Positions 1 through 13,200 are shown, counted from the first letter of the stretch. The stretch: 64,000 bases of DNA from Chrysomallon squamiferum (GCA_012295275.1 CM022673.1:4500605-4564604); one strand, 5' to 3'. A program made the numbers and translations. The notes: generated by a model from the sequence alone, not told the origin.

Positions 1-345
1 GTGCAAGTATACTTGTTTTTCTTGTCTGCCATTGTGTTAAAAATGTTTATATAAGTGTAAATAGTGTATTTCTGGCTCAGGTGTTTTAATATAATAGCAG
101 TCTTTCTTCTTCCTCTTTCTGGTTGCCTTGGTAATAATATCAGTAACATGACAAGTACTATGTGAAAAGATATCCTGTTTGTAACAAATCAGGTTACACG
201 TCAAAAGTCGTTTGAATTAGCTAGGTCCAGTAACTTCCTTGTTTGTCTGTATGCGTCTGTAGATATATATTTTTGTGAGTGTAATTATATATGTCTGTGT
301 GTAAGTGTGTATGTATGTATGTATTTAATTATTCATTCAGCTATG

Positions 346-381
<36 letters not shown>

Positions 382-1794
382 ATTTATATGTACTCTGTAA
401 GTTACGTGTACATGTATCCATGAATGTGTATTAGTGACTCAGACTAACAACTTTTAAAAAAATGTAAAATAACTGCTCTTTAAGACATCTGGCAGCATGA
501 TAAAATCCATTACAAAATCCACAGCTTCTGTGCATTAATAACAATAACAACAACAAAAAAAGATAGTAATTTCTGCAGCCACTTTTCCCTGATGGGCTGC
601 TAAACAAATGCTTTTACTCTAAAACATGGAAGCATTAAGCAGTTCTGTCAGTGGTGACAGATGAAAATGTAAAAGTTATTTTTCACAATAATTGTTGACT
701 TATGTAGGTGCCAAGACAGGCACAGTTCTTGATGTCATTTCAGTGACCATGAGGAATCTTGTGGACAAGGACTGTTAGAGAATTTTATGTTTCTCATGAA
801 GTACTTTTACAGCTGGTACAGAAGGCACACTAGAATGTTTTAATATTTTATGAAGTACTTAATACTTGTTAAAGAAAACATAGTAGAATTTAACATTTCC
901 TTATGTTTGACTAGGAAGAAAAGCAAGTATTCTCAAGAAAGACGAAACAAAGAGACATTTGTCTGTATTTCTAAAGCAGTCAAGAAAATTGACTAGAATA
1001 TGTCTGTCTGTCTGTTTGTCTGGTTATAAATTACAACCAGCAGTTTAATGAAGAAAGGGATATCAACTGTCATCTGTTAGTGGCAGTACATTACCTTGCA
1101 AAATTCTCAGTGGATAATTGCAACATCTAGCAATAACTTCAATCTGTAAAAATTGTTTCTTGGTTTTTATTTTATTTTATTTTATTTCATGTTATTTTGC
1201 AACATATAGCATGTTTTTAATCGGTAAATTTAATTAACTATTCACACACACACACACACACACAGACACACACATTAAACAAAAATTTTCCAATTTCCAT
1301 TCATCACTGTCATTCCACTTCCACTCCAGCAGATCTTCTCTAACTATCTGCGTTGTTTACTTCTCAGATCTTTCTTCCAGTACAAAGTCATTATCTTTTT
1401 TTTTCTTCTCTTAAACTCCTATTCCGTCTTCCTGTTCATCTTCTTCTAATTCAGGTTTGTGACAGTTTTGTGGAGTCTTGAAGACTGCACAAGACAGGCT
1501 TTCTTCATTCCGTTTGAGAAAAACCAGCAGAAAGCACTGTCATCAAGTCTAAACATGTCATCAAGTTGTTTTCTGGTGCAAGCCACAGCATCAGAGTTTT
1601 GTCAAACCAGTGTTTGCGCAGGACTTAATCTGTTTCTAATGAGCATTTCCGCAGTTTTGTAGAGATCATATTTTGCTGATTTCCTTTGGTGACAAATATT
1701 AATTAGCTTCCTGCATTTTTTACCTATGTTTTTGTGGTCATTTCTTGATGTTGTATATGAAACCATTTGTTAGATCTTGTATTGTGTTTGATCT
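1..1794. other. AT-rich non-coding DNA with GT/CA microsatellites
   Basis: No exon is supported. (GT)n lies at 351-378 and (CA)n at 1243-1274. A short TTTTA run occurs near 1166-1190. The 67-codon frame at 1459-1662 has no recognisable motif. Confidence 0.6.
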
Positions 1795-2290
1795 CAGTTG
1801 GGTTTTTCTTTTTTTTAATTTTTTTTTTAATAGCTTTCTTTTTCTTTTTCTTTTCTTTTTATTTTATTTTTTGCCTTTTTCTAATCTTCTTTATTTTAAT
1901 TCTAAGTGGATTTATTTTCTCATTTTTGTTTTCTTTTAATGATTACAGATTTACATGGATTTTGTTGTTTTTTGTTGTTTTTTCCCATTTTTTCCCATTG
2001 TAAATGATTCTGTTAGTATTCATTTGTGTTTTTTTTTTACCTTTTAGTGTTTTGTTATCAGTTTTTCTTTCTTTTATTCTCTTTCTGTTCTGCCTTTCTG
2101 TCATTTTCTAATCCTTTCCATCTATCTATCTCTTTTCTTCACTTTTTTCTTCTACTGATTAATTTTTTTCATTCTTCATTTTTCCTTTCCATCTGTTATT
2201 TTTATCTTTTTTCTCACTGTTTTTCTTTTACTTCTTTCTACTAAGGTTTATTTTAACTGTTCATTTTTTTTTTAATTGTCCATTTCAAAT
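1795..2290. repeat. T-rich pyrimidine-skewed tract
   Basis: About 500 bp are dominated by T with interspersed C on the plus strand (TTTTC and TTTTA mixtures). The overlapping Phe/Leu-rich frames here are translations of the tract. Confidence 0.8.
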
Positions 2291-2633
2291 AAAAAAAAAA
2301 AAAATTGTAATGATATCACAATATTACTGTGTAATTTTGTTTGTTGTTCTGTTCTTGTTTTTGTACAGTTTGGCAAACAGGCTTCAGGCAGACTCTCTTG
2401 TGTCCAAATTAACTTATCAGAATGGTATTATTTTGGATCTCCAGAACTGATCTTAATTGATACTCTGAGAAAAAACCCATCTATTCAGGCCTAGCCTGGA
2501 CTGATATTTAACTTTGAATCTGAATATCAACGAAAAACACAAAATTATAATTGAAAAATAAATAAAAACAACATCAAGAACATGTTTCTATCATTTTTGA
2601 TGGTAAAAAATAGTTAATAAATGAAAGAAAAAG

Positions 2634-2661
<28 letters not shown>
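2634..2661. repeat. (CA)n microsatellite
   Basis: Uninterrupted CA dinucleotides, about 14 units. Confidence 0.95.
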
Positions 2662-2664
<3 letters not shown>

Positions 2665-2739
2665 TGTGTGCAGAGCTGGTATTGCATAAATATTATTAAA
2701 CTTACAGGTGTGAATGCTATGTGTGTTTACTGAGTTGGA

Positions 2740-3265
2740 GATATTTACATGTTATTATTACACCTATTTCTCTATGCACACAACCATCAATCAAGTCTTC
2801 GATACCATCATCTTTTCACTGATCACAACATCACAGCACATGACAACAAGTTGACTTTTTTTTTTTTTTCTGTAACCGTTTTGCATGTAAGGCCAAGATT
2901 TCATGATGGTCTTTTTATTTATCTTGTTTGTTCAGCATCAGGAGCTGTGTTTTTGTCGGACAACACGAGCAAAAATAACTCATGAAAATGGATTCAACGT
3001 CATCTGCATCTGGCGTTTGCAGGCGTTTTGTCAATAATGTTTCATTGAACTGTGCTGCAAGTAAATTGCCTGTTGATCCTTTTTTTGTGCCAGTAACAGA
3101 GCCCATTTTCTCTCATTGTTGCCTGATAATGAAACCGGACGAAACTTTGGCGCAGTGTGAAATGTCGGCCAAGTGTGCATTAAAACATGATTTTGCGTTG
3201 AATTATTTTAGAAATCACATACGGTGTTTTTGTGTACTCTTGCTGAATAATATTCTTATTTAGTT
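2740..3265. other. Higher-complexity island, candidate conserved element
   Basis: This stretch lacks simple repeats apart from a 14-T run and has raised GC for the window, especially 2935-3240. Frames on both strands stay open for 60-93 codons but match no family I know, and no clear splice-site pair delimits an exon. A regulatory element or old transposon remnant are both possible. Confidence 0.35.
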
Positions 3266-3366
3266 TTCTGATTGCGTCACAGCCATATGCTGATTAACGA
3301 TAAGTAATTAAATGTTTTTGTAAGTGTATTGTAGTTTGGTGCTGGAGTATACAGTATTATGTAATG

Positions 3367-3480
3367 TAATAACGTAATATAATATAATATAATATAATAT
3401 AATATAATAAAAAAATATAATATAATATAAAAAAATATAATATAATATATTATAACATAACATAAGATAACATAACATAA
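3367..3480. repeat. (TATAA)n / (CATAA)n pentanucleotide array
   Basis: TATAA units run from 3367, are broken twice by A-runs, then grade into CATAA units to 3480. The Tyr/Ile-rich minus-strand frames over it are artefacts. Confidence 0.9.
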
Positions 3481-4324
3481 ATGATATGAAGCAGTGGCCA
3501 TATGGTATACTATAATATAGCACAGTATAGCTGGGTGTGGTGTGATGTGGTTGTTATAATATGGTATTATACAGTACTGTTGTTAGTATAGTCAAGCATA
3601 TTGATGTATGTATGCATGTATTTATCTGTCTAACTGTATATACACACACATGGTGACACACAAACATACACACACACACTCACACAAACACACACTTGCA
3701 TTCACATAGTTATTGAATATCTATACATAAATAAATTTTGTTACAAATACTACTATTATCAGTTACTTTTCATCCCAATAATTTATTTTTTATTTTTTTT
3801 CATCATCTTGAACATTTTTCACCACACTTTCATCAACAACATGAGTAGCTGTTTGTCTCAGCTGATCAATACCTACTTGAAACTCTATAAATCTAGATTT
3901 ATTCTCTTTATTAAGAGGCAGACATTGAGAGACAACAGCTCATAAATAAGTACTTTCATCTAATATAATATTCACGTCCAGTATGGAATGAATGACTGAA
4001 TGAATGTTTTTTTAATAACAATCTCAACAATGTTTATTGTTAAAGCTTATTAGTGGAACAATTTTTTTCATTGTCTTTTTTGTACTTTTGTATGAACAAT
4101 GAAAAAAGAAATCCTTGCTTCTGTTCCTTGAGTTATATTAATTGTTTAGCAGTAAGAATCACTTTATTTGCACCATGTTATAAACAGGAAAAAAATTAAT
4201 GCCTGCTTTATCTCCAGTTAAACCTTTTTATTAGTTTCTTTAGACTTAACATACAGCTAAAACAAGATCTGATTAAAAACAAGTTTAAAAAAAATAAAAT
4301 AAAATAATAATAAATAAACAGGCA
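3481..4324. other. Unique AT-rich DNA
   Basis: A short CA-rich stretch lies at 3640-3700. No exon or recognisable element seen. Confidence 0.5.
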
Positions 4325-4510
4325 TATAAAATTAATCCCTCGGATTAAGAGAATTAGTCATTAATCATCTACTTAAGGTTTTAATCCTGCAGGCTTAACA
4401 AATGGATTTGGCCCTCTTGACAGATCAGTTGCAGTATGTTTGAATAAGACGAGGATTACCAGATGAGAAACCTGATCCCTTCAGATTTCATCCCAGCCTG
4501 AATAAACACA
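4325..4510. promoter_or_regulatory. Cluster of TAATCC (K50 homeodomain) motifs
   Basis: TAATCC at 4333-4338, GGATTA at 4342-4347 (inverted pair), TAATCC at 4382-4387 and GGATTA at 4453-4458, plus the E-box CAGATG at 4460-4465. Otx, Pitx and Goosecoid homeodomains bind TAATCC. Four sites in 126 bp is well above the expectation from base composition (roughly 0.1). Enhancer function is inference. Confidence 0.35.
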
Positions 4511-6809
4511 CTTGTCAAAGTAAAATGAGAGAATAGTGTAAGGGAATATATAATTTTTATTATTTTATTTTATTTATTTATTTTTATTTTATTTTTATTT
4601 TTTGCTAGGTGTTTATAAAATTATAAATAAAAATTGTCTATATCTATTATCATGCATAGATTGCTTAGACATAATATACATGTGCACATTTATACATATA
4701 GATACATTAAAATATACATATGTTCAAACATACATACATACATACATGCCTACATATATACTCATGTATCTATTTTTGACTTCAGAAAAAAATATTGTTT
4801 GAGAAGAGAAAAGAAAAAATTAGAATGTAAAGAATTTTAAATATACATAAAATAAAATGAAAGTTTAAATAAATATTTTACATTTTTACGATCAAAGTTA
4901 TTTAAATGAAAAACGAAACCATTAAAAAAAAGTCATATTTTGATGTTTTTATTTACCTTTCTCACATTTGATTTATTTAAACTTGGGGGGAAGGGAAGAG
5001 AAAGTAAATAAAAACATTTATCTGTCTTCACTTGAATGGAAATAAAAAAAAAAAAAAGTTGCATGTTGTGACTTTGAAATAAGATGAAACTGAAAGAAGA
5101 TTTCAAAACTATCTGTCGCAGTGTGTTTGACATCATCAGCATTCATGTCACCATCAGTGCTGTAGTAGAAACAAATGAGAAGAGACAGGGGAATATTGTA
5201 GTCAGCAACGGCAATATCTGTCACTGCAACTACACTAATACAATAATAGTCTCAAAATAACCAACTGCACACACCATCGATATGCATCATTTTGTGACAC
5301 AATAACATGCCGAAACAACATGGGAAATAATTTGTTAAAAAAAATTATTTTATTATTCAACAGATGTCTTTGAAAATATTTTCAATTTTAAACTGCATGT
5401 TATTTCTATGAAATAATAATGTATAGAATTTCTGTTTTATCATTTGATGTATTGGACCGGGAAATAATTCCAGTTATATATTACGTGTCTGTCAGTGTGT
5501 GTGTGCATGTGTATTAATTTTAAGAAATAGCAAATCTGTTTTCATATTCTTTTTATAAATCATTTAATATATTTAATCATCAGAAAATATTTTACAATTT
5601 TAAAATGTATGTGTTATTTTCCTTTTATTTAAAAAAAAAAAAAAAAATTAAATCATGTAATTGAATTAATCATGATAATTACTAAAGTGTAGGTCTTTGG
5701 TAAACATTGCTTAGAGCACACACAGAGTAATGAGGGTATTGATTGAAAGTGATTGAATTTTATGGAGACCTTGTTTGTGAATATTGCTGGAATGTGTCTG
5801 AGATGGTGGTGGGTGGATAAGATGGAAGCTGGTAGAGGGGAGTCTGAGTGTGTGGGTGGGTGGGTTTAATCATTGGAGGTATTTCACAACATACCATTTT
5901 ATTGCACATGTTGAATGTTGTTTTCGTAGAATAATCTTCATAGAAGTTTGAACTCAGTAAGGAAAAATGAGAAAAACATGTTTTTCTGTAACGTTAATTA
6001 TTAATGTATTTATGTCCATTTTCATTTATTTATTCATGCATTCAGTCATTCATTCATTCATCCATTTGTTTATTTATAATTTTATTTACATTTATTTATT
6101 TTATTTTATTTTATTTTATTTTATTTTATTTTATTTTTATTTTTATTTTTATTAGTTATTATTTTATAATTTTTTTTTTTTTTATTATTATTATTATTTC
6201 TATTTTTTTTTCCCTTTATTATTTATTTATATTTTTTTAATTATTTATATCGTTTTCTAAATAAAACTGTTTTCTGAATCTATAGCAACTGAATATTCAC
6301 AATGTATTAAAATTAAATATCAAAACATGATTTATTACTGTGTCAAACATAGTGAAACATACTGAAACATGTTTATGATGTATTTTTTTATTACTGTGTA
6401 ACACACAGTATTAATACATCTCTGTCTCTGATCATTCCCTGCAGGGGAAACAAGCTGAATGTCTCCCTGTAATTGCCAATTAGAAACTGCTAAATATAAT
6501 ACTGTTTTTATCCTTCTATGAATAATATTTTACAATCACATCACCAATATATATGTATTTGTGCATGAATGGGTGCATTCATATGTGTTTGTGTGCCTCT
6601 GTGTGTTTGATATTATCACACTCTATCTTACCAATTGTTTGGATAAATGATTTTATGTGTGGCATTATCTCTTAATAAATGTGAGTTCTGTATATCTGAG
6701 TAGATCAATGATGCTGAATGTGTATATCTAGATCTCTTTGGTAAATAAACATTATATGTATGTGTTAGTTTCTTAATATTGATTTTTCTGTTTATCACTG
6801 TTATGTATC

Positions 6810-6850
<41 letters not shown>

Positions 6851-6960
6851 TACCACCACCACTAATACTTTTTATAATTTTATTATAATTACTTGTGTTA
6901 TTATTTTGTATGTAAATGTTGTAATTATTCTACTTCCATATTAATTTTTCATCTTTTCCC
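4511..6960. other. AT-rich DNA with TTTTA, CATA and ATT repeats
   Basis: Holds CATA units (4725-4750), a (TTTTA)n block at about 6085-6160, and (ATT)n at 6817-6850. The frames at 5967-6240 are translations of these repeats. No exon seen. Confidence 0.6.
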
Positions 6961-7310
6961 TCTTCTAATTTTCCTTCACACCTCTTCTGCTACACCATCA
7001 CACCTCCACCACCTCCACCACCTCCATCATCACCTTCAACACACACACACACACACACACACCAACAATAAATGTTTTTACTTTCCTTGACACCACATCA
7101 CACTCTACAGCATTGTACAATCAAACACACAATGAAACAGAAAATCACATCACACTCGTGTCACCTTACTTGTCTCTACCTCATCAGCATCGTTATTGAA
7201 TATTCATTGTGCTGGCATCTCCATGTTGTTCGTCATGTTCTGAAACATCGGCCGCTACGTCAGGCAAACACGAGAATTTCTGAAAGATTTTCTCTTTCCT
7301 TATCCCAGTA
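6961..7310. other. CCACCT repeat, CA tract and complex island
   Basis: A short CCACCT/CCATCA repeat (about 6998-7034) runs into (CA)n to about 7062. 7081-7290 is higher-complexity sequence with CGGCCGCTACGTCAG near 7249. A regulatory element is possible; no exon is delimited. Confidence 0.35.
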
Positions 7311-7319
7311 AAAAAAAAA

Positions 7320-8180
7320 AAAAAAAAAAATGATGGTATGTATAAGCCCTGATAATTTGTTTATGCATCAAAGACAGCAATAACAGTGACAATCAATAAT
7401 AAATAAAAAAATAAAAATAGGTTTCGTGTTGTAAAGAAGAAAGCTTTAATTACAAATCTGCATTTATTCATCCATGTTCTATTGATTGGAAAGTAGTGAG
7501 ACAGCAGCATGTGTAGGCATGAAGAGTAGAGACAGAGTAAGAAATCACAGACAGGTTTTGGTTTGTTGTGTGGAAGATTTCAAAACCATCTACAGAAATG
7601 TATTTTAATTACACACAATCATCCATATTCATTTGTGACAAAACTTCACTGATATTTCATTTAAAAAACAGCATAACAATCAACAACAATAAAAAAAAGG
7701 ATAAATATGAAAACCTTCATGATCAAGTTATTTTATTATTATACTTTATTGTAGTCAAAGATTTAGTGTTTATAATGATGCAAAACAGTGTTGTTAAAAA
7801 ATACTGATACTATTAAAGGTGCCCTGAAATAACCAGTGTTTGAATGTACACTGGGGCCAGCTAGTCTGGAGTCATATATAATTAATAATAAAATTGGAAA
7901 CGAAAATGTTGCTATTGGTTGGTTCATTCTTAGAATTCCAACCACATTTTTCTAATAAAGTGTAATTTTAACTGGCTGAAAAAGAAACATTAATGAAGTA
8001 ATATAATAATAACAGTAATAATAATAAAACTACTAATGCTAAAAAATAATAATAATAATAATAATAACTGTCTAATAATACTGTTTCAAAAGTTGTGTTT
8101 TTTTCCAGCCAAAACAAATCAATTGATTTGTATAAAAAAGAAATCGTTAAACAAATTGTTTTCACTGCTGTGTTTATTGT
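7320..8180. other. Unique AT-rich DNA
   Basis: Contains an ATA/ATTA trinucleotide stretch at 8000-8070. Frames here are short and match nothing recognised. Confidence 0.5.
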
Positions 8181-9415
8181 GTAGGAAATGATAGTAAATT
8201 TGTGGTGTTTTATATCTTTTTGTGAAGGAAATGATAGTAAATGTGTTGTTTTATATCTTTTTGTGAAGGAAATGATAGTAAATTTGTGGTGTTTTATATC
8301 TTTTTGTGAAGGAAATGATAGTAAATTTGTGGTGTTTTATATCTTTTTGTGAAGGAAATGATAGTAAATGTGTTGTGTTTTATATCTTTTTCTGAAGGAA
8401 ATGATAGTAAATGTGTGGTGTTTTATATCTTTTTGTGAAGGAAATGATAGTAAATGTGTGGTGTTTTATATCTTTTTGTGAAGGAAATGATAGTAAATGT
8501 GTTGTGTTTTATATCTTTTTGTGAAGGAAATGATAGTAAATGTGTGTGGTGTTTTATATCTTTTTGTGAAGGAAATGATAGTAAATGTGTGGTGTTTTTA
8601 TATTTTTTGTGTAGGAAATGATAGTAAATGTGTTGTGTTTTATATCTTTTTGTGAAGGAAATGATAGTAAATGTGTGGTGTTTTTATATCTTTTTGTGAA
8701 GGAAATGATAGTAAATGTGTTGTGTTTTATATCTTTTTGTGAAGGAAATGATAGTAAATGTGTGGTGTTTTATATCTTTTTTGTGAAGGAAATGATAGTA
8801 AATGTGTTGTGTTTTATATCTTTTTGTGAAGGAAATGATAGTAAATGTGTGGTGTTTTATATCTTTTTGTGAAGGAAATGATAGTAAATGTGTTGTGTTT
8901 TATATCTTTTTGTGAAGGAAATGATAGTAAATGTGTGGTGTTTTATATCTTTTTGTGAAGGAAATGATAGTAAATGTGTGGTGTTTTATATCTTTTTGTG
9001 AAGGAAATGATAGTAAATGTGTGGTGTTTTATATCTTTTTGTGAAGGAAATGATAGTAAATGTGTGGTGTTTTATATCTTTTTGTGAAGGAAATGATAGT
9101 AAATGTGTGGTGTTTTATATCTTTTTGTGAAGGAAATGATAGTAAATGTGTTGTGTTTTATATCTTTTTGTGAAGGAAATGATAGTAAATGTGTGGTGTT
9201 TTATATCTTTTTTGTGAAGGAAATGATAGTAAATGTGTGGTGTTTTATATCTTTTTGTGAAGGAAATGATAGTAAATGTGTGGAGTTTTATATCTTTTTG
9301 TGAAGGAAATGATAGTAAATTTGTAGTGTTTTATATCTTTTTGTGAAGGAAATGATAGTAAATGTGTGGTGTTTTATATCTTTTTGTGAAGGAAATGATA
9401 GTAAATGTGTTGTGT
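8181..9415. repeat. 43-bp satellite array, about 29 copies
   Basis: The unit, starting GAAGGAAATGATAGTAAATG and ending ATATCTTTTTGT, repeats head to tail with few substitutions. Variant sites are TGTGTGGTG / TGTGTTGTG / TTTGTGGTG and a 5- versus 6-T run that gives 44-bp units. T-type and G-type units alternate in the middle of the array, suggesting dimer-level amplification. The overlapping Cys/Phe/Ile-rich frames arise from phase shifts through the 43-bp period and are not genes. Homogeneity implies recent expansion or gene conversion. Confidence 0.97.
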
Positions 9416-9681
9416 GGTTTTGGAGAAGAGAATCGTGCTCTGGCTTTTCTGAGATTTGATAGATTTCTAGTAAAATGTCCACTGCACACGTCTCTGCTGA
9501 ATTTGCTGTAAAGTTTGTTTACTTCATGCTAAAAGAATATTGATCCTTATATGTTGTCATGGTATTTGGAATGATTAAAAGTTTAAAAAATGTTTGAGTA
9601 TAACACTGTTACAAAAAGTAAAAAATATAATAAAAAAAAAAAAAAATTTCAATTTTAAAAAGATTTGTACATGTATACAAG

Positions 9682-9719
<38 letters not shown>

Positions 9720-9929
9720 TCATGCTCTCTCACTCACTCACACCCACACACAGAAATAATAAATCATATTTGATCAAGCCCATCTGGACCTCCACAACAA
9801 CAACATCAGTACTTCACACACTTTGTGCTGGAATTCCCTTTTGACTACAGATGTGTGATAAATGATCAAGAACTAACACAACAGTCAAGTCAGACAAATG
9901 GGTTAAATTAATAATTGTACACAAGTAGA
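9416..9929. other. Satellite flank, complex island and CA tract
   Basis: 9420-9530 is higher-complexity DNA immediately after the satellite. (CA)n spans 9683-9718. 9760-9900 is unique sequence. No exon seen. Confidence 0.5.
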
Positions 9930-10420
9930 TAGGCCTGCCCACAAACAGATTCTAGTATAATCATGATGTGGATGATACAAAGATATGTAGATATAGAAAC
10001 AGTTATAAATAAACATACATGGAGATTTTTGTTGAAAGATGCATGTAGTTATACAAACAGTTGTAACTATAAATGTAAATTGTCACAGAAAGATACATAG
10101 GTCCAGGCCTCCAGATACTGAGATAAATAGATAACAGCTTTCAGATATTAATCACATATATTCAGGCCTTTAGATTGATGCAAGTGTATGTTAAAAATTA
10201 TATAGGCCTAAAGAAAGATACAGATATACATGCAAATATGCGTAGACCTGCATATTCACAGACAAACAGATACAGGCATCCTGACTGAAAGAAATTAACC
10301 TATAACTTTCATAGGACTTCAAACTGATACAGATGCCTGTATATTGATATAAGCATACGTAAAAGTGTACATATGCCTTCATGCTGATATATAAAAATAC
10401 AGGCAGGGCTTTGGACATTC
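9930..10420. repeat. Old diverged tandem array, AGGCCT-type
   Basis: A degenerate motif (AGGCCTTNAGAYTGATACAGAT-like) recurs near 9938, 10105, 10163, 10203, 10243, 10270, 10312 and 10373. Spacing is about 40-60 bp in the second half. Copies are heavily diverged. The minus-strand 75-codon frame over it follows the repeat and is not a gene. Confidence 0.55.
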
Positions 10421-10429
10421 AGCGCTGCA

Positions 10430-10910
10430 CAAAATGGTGTAACAAATGGATCTCATTGAGGAGATTAATACCGACGTCACTGATAACATCTCACTCACAG
10501 ATACAGAATATCTATGGTGTCCCACCGTCATTAGAAAATTAATATTTAATTTCTGAGAATGAAATGACTGGCTTGTTGACAGTGAAATGAAAGTAAGTGC
10601 TTTATCTGGTATGCCTTTTCGACTCTGTAATGATATCTAGATGTCTGAACCAAACAGAAGGTTCATTTCCGAGACTTTCTCTCCAGCGATCTCTTCCGAA
10701 ATTGAACGTGATCAACATGGAAAGCACTCCTATCAGATTCTAACAGCAGATTTAACAAGAAGTCTCTGTGCAGAGTGATTGCAGTCGTCTTTGTAATTAG
10801 AACAGAAACAGTCGAGAGATTCTGGAAGAAAAAGATTGTAGAGAGATGATAATTCCTTGAAGAAAATGTTTGAAAGAGATGGAAAATTCTGGAAGAAAAA
10901 GATTTAAGGA
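10430..10910. other. Complex unique island
   Basis: Includes ACCGACGTCACT near 10470 (half CRE-like). 10800-10910 has GGAAGAAAAAGAT-type direct repeats. A 119-codon minus-strand frame crosses 10663-11022 without a recognisable domain. Confidence 0.35.
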
Positions 10911-11150
10911 AATGAAAAAACTTACTGATATTGTAACTATTACTGTATGTAACACTCAAAATACAATAATAGTTTAATAAAATTAAATATATAGTAATGG
11001 TTACAATATCAGTACATTTCAAGTACCATTGGGTTACAATATTAGTAAACCTAAAATATGATGGTTACAGTATTAATTAAATTTGAAATGCAGTAACATT
11101 TACAGTAAAACTAAAAATATTGTAATGGTTACAAAATGAAATAAACTGAA
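10910..11150. repeat. Diverged tandem repeat, GGTTACAATATTAGTA-type
   Basis: GGTTACAATAT-like motifs followed by AGTA occur near 10932, 10998, 11031, 11062, 11098 and 11126, at about 30-35-bp spacing, with decayed copies. Confidence 0.6.
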
Positions 11151-11159
11151 AATTAGATT

Positions 11160-12464
11160 TGCATTTAATGATGCCATTTAAACATTCCACTCAAGTTGTA
11201 TGTTCTTCCTTAAGAATGTCATATTGATCTGATCTCAACAGCACTATAGACCAATAAAATCTAATTTAACAAAACTAGCTGGCTGCATAAACCAATCAAA
11301 ATAAACAGGACAAATGGTGCAAAAACCCATGAAGCTAAATTGAAGAAAATTGTTGAAGTAAGCTGACAAACTCACATTTAATTTAAAAAAAACAAAATCC
11401 AGTACAAATAAAATTGTTAAATGAACTGAAGCTGTTATTTTACTTTGTTAGTTTGAGTTATATAATAGTTTCTTTAAGTGTATTATTTCACCCAAAACAG
11501 GAAAAATATAGAAGTAACAGAATGAATATAATAACTTTTTTCTTTTCCTTTCATTTATTTATTTATTTATTTGTTATTTGTATGTATGTATGTATTTGTG
11601 TGTGTATGTATATATGTATGTATTTGTGTGTGTATGTTTGTATGTATGTATATATATATATATGTTTTTATGTATGTATGTATGTATGTATGTATGTATT
11701 TGTAAATATCATTTAAAATATTTTCTTTCTGAATTATGATTTTCTTTTTTTTATCATCTTCTTTTTTCTTTTTTTACTTTAATCAGTAATAATTATAATA
11801 ATAATAATCAGAAAAATAATAATAATAAACTGTAATAGATATATTTCATTTTATTACCTTAAATACATGAAACTATAGCTTATTGCAGACATTTCAAGAC
11901 GTCAGCAAATGTCATTTTAATTTAATTAAAGAAAAATGAAGAAATAGGTTTAAACGACACACAGTCAAACAATTTTTTTTTATTAAATGTTTTATTTCAG
12001 TATTATTACTTGTTCAAAATGTTAAGTACTAAAAATAAATTAAAAATGAAAATTTCTTTCTCTTTTTATATATATAAAAATAAAATTTAAATCAATTTAA
12101 AAAAACAAAAACAAAGAAAAGAAAAAAAGTGATTATGTTCAGTATTTTCTATTTCTGTAACAATCATTTTACTTTTTTCCTTTAAGAATATTTTTGATCT
12201 TCATTTTTCCATATCAATTAATGTAACAAAAAAGTGTATTTTTAGTCTAACAAAGACTAAATGAATAGAAATTATCACAAAAGATTGAACAAATATTTCC
12301 ATTCACCCAAAAGTAATGAATAATTAGTAAGTAATACATCTTCTAATAATAAAAAAACCCAGAATGAAAGACACAAAAGACAAAACAACACAAACCAAAC
12401 AATTTCAAAGAGAAACCACAATGAGGTTTATTTTTTTAAATTTATTTTAATGTTTACAAGAAAA
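11160..12464. other. AT-rich DNA with GTAT repeats
   Basis: GTAT/TGTG units span about 11580-11705. The rest is unique AT-rich sequence with ATA runs. The frame at 11414-11716 is driven by the repeat. Confidence 0.6.
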
Positions 12465-12706
12465 TTATCATCTGTACTCTCTTATCTCTTTCTTTCTTTC
12501 TTTCTCTGTTCTAGGATCATCATTTTTATTTTGTCTCTCGGGAGTATTTGCCTTCTCTCCTTTTCTATTTCCTGTGTCTGTCTGTCTGTCTGTCTCTGTC
12601 TACCTGCCTGTCTGTCTGTCTGTCTGTCTGTCTGCCTGTCTCTCTTTTAACTCACTCCCTCCCTTTCTCTCACTTGTTTCTGTTTCTCTTATGTTTTTAT
12701 TTGCCC

Positions 12707-12796
<90 letters not shown>

Positions 12797-12905
12797 GTCT
12801 GTCTGTCTGTCTTTCTCTGGAATATTTCTCTTCTCTATTTTTGTATTGTTGTCTAATTATCTTTCTCCTCTCTCTATCCATCCATCTATATCTATCTGTC
12901 TATCT
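12465..12905. repeat. Polypyrimidine tract: TCTG, CT and TCTA microsatellites
   Basis: (TGTC)n at 12575-12642, (CT)n at 12715-12792, (TGTC)n at 12793-12812, then TCTA/TCCA units to 12905. The strand is pyrimidine-rich throughout. Up to four overlapping low-complexity frames on both strands are artefacts. Confidence 0.95.
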
Positions 12906-12969
12906 ATCTGGGTGGGTGTTTTCACACATTAGGAATATTAATGATTTTTCATCTTCGTTTACTTAGATT

Positions 12970-13200
12970 CTGGCTAAATAAGCACTAACTGTGGTGGTCG
13001 TGACTGATTATATTAACATGGACGCTCTGATAAAACGACAACCAATCGCTGAATCTTGATGTTGCAGAAACATTTTTGAACTTTTGGCCTCCTATAATAG
13101 ACCCAGGTGCTAGGCAACAATATTTTTTATATTGCTTCTTCACCATTGTTGAGTTCAGAGATGACTGATTATGTCTGTTGAGTTGAAGAATTATTGAATA
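12970..13200. other. Complex unique island
   Basis: Higher-complexity sequence between two long microsatellites, with GGTGCTAGGCAAC near 13108 (half of an RFX X-box). Function unknown. Confidence 0.3.

Noticed and set aside
8618-9303. Repetitive frames in the satellite (MIVNV / GNDSKC types)
   Set aside because: A 43-bp unit shifts frame each copy; openness depends on chance 44-bp units. No start or splice context supports translation.
8181-9415. CRISPR-like array
   Set aside because: The repeat is contiguous with no unique spacers, and the rest of the window is plainly eukaryotic.
12548-12966. Ser/Leu- and Arg/Glu-rich frames on both strands
   Set aside because: They are translations of (CT)n and (TGTC)n.
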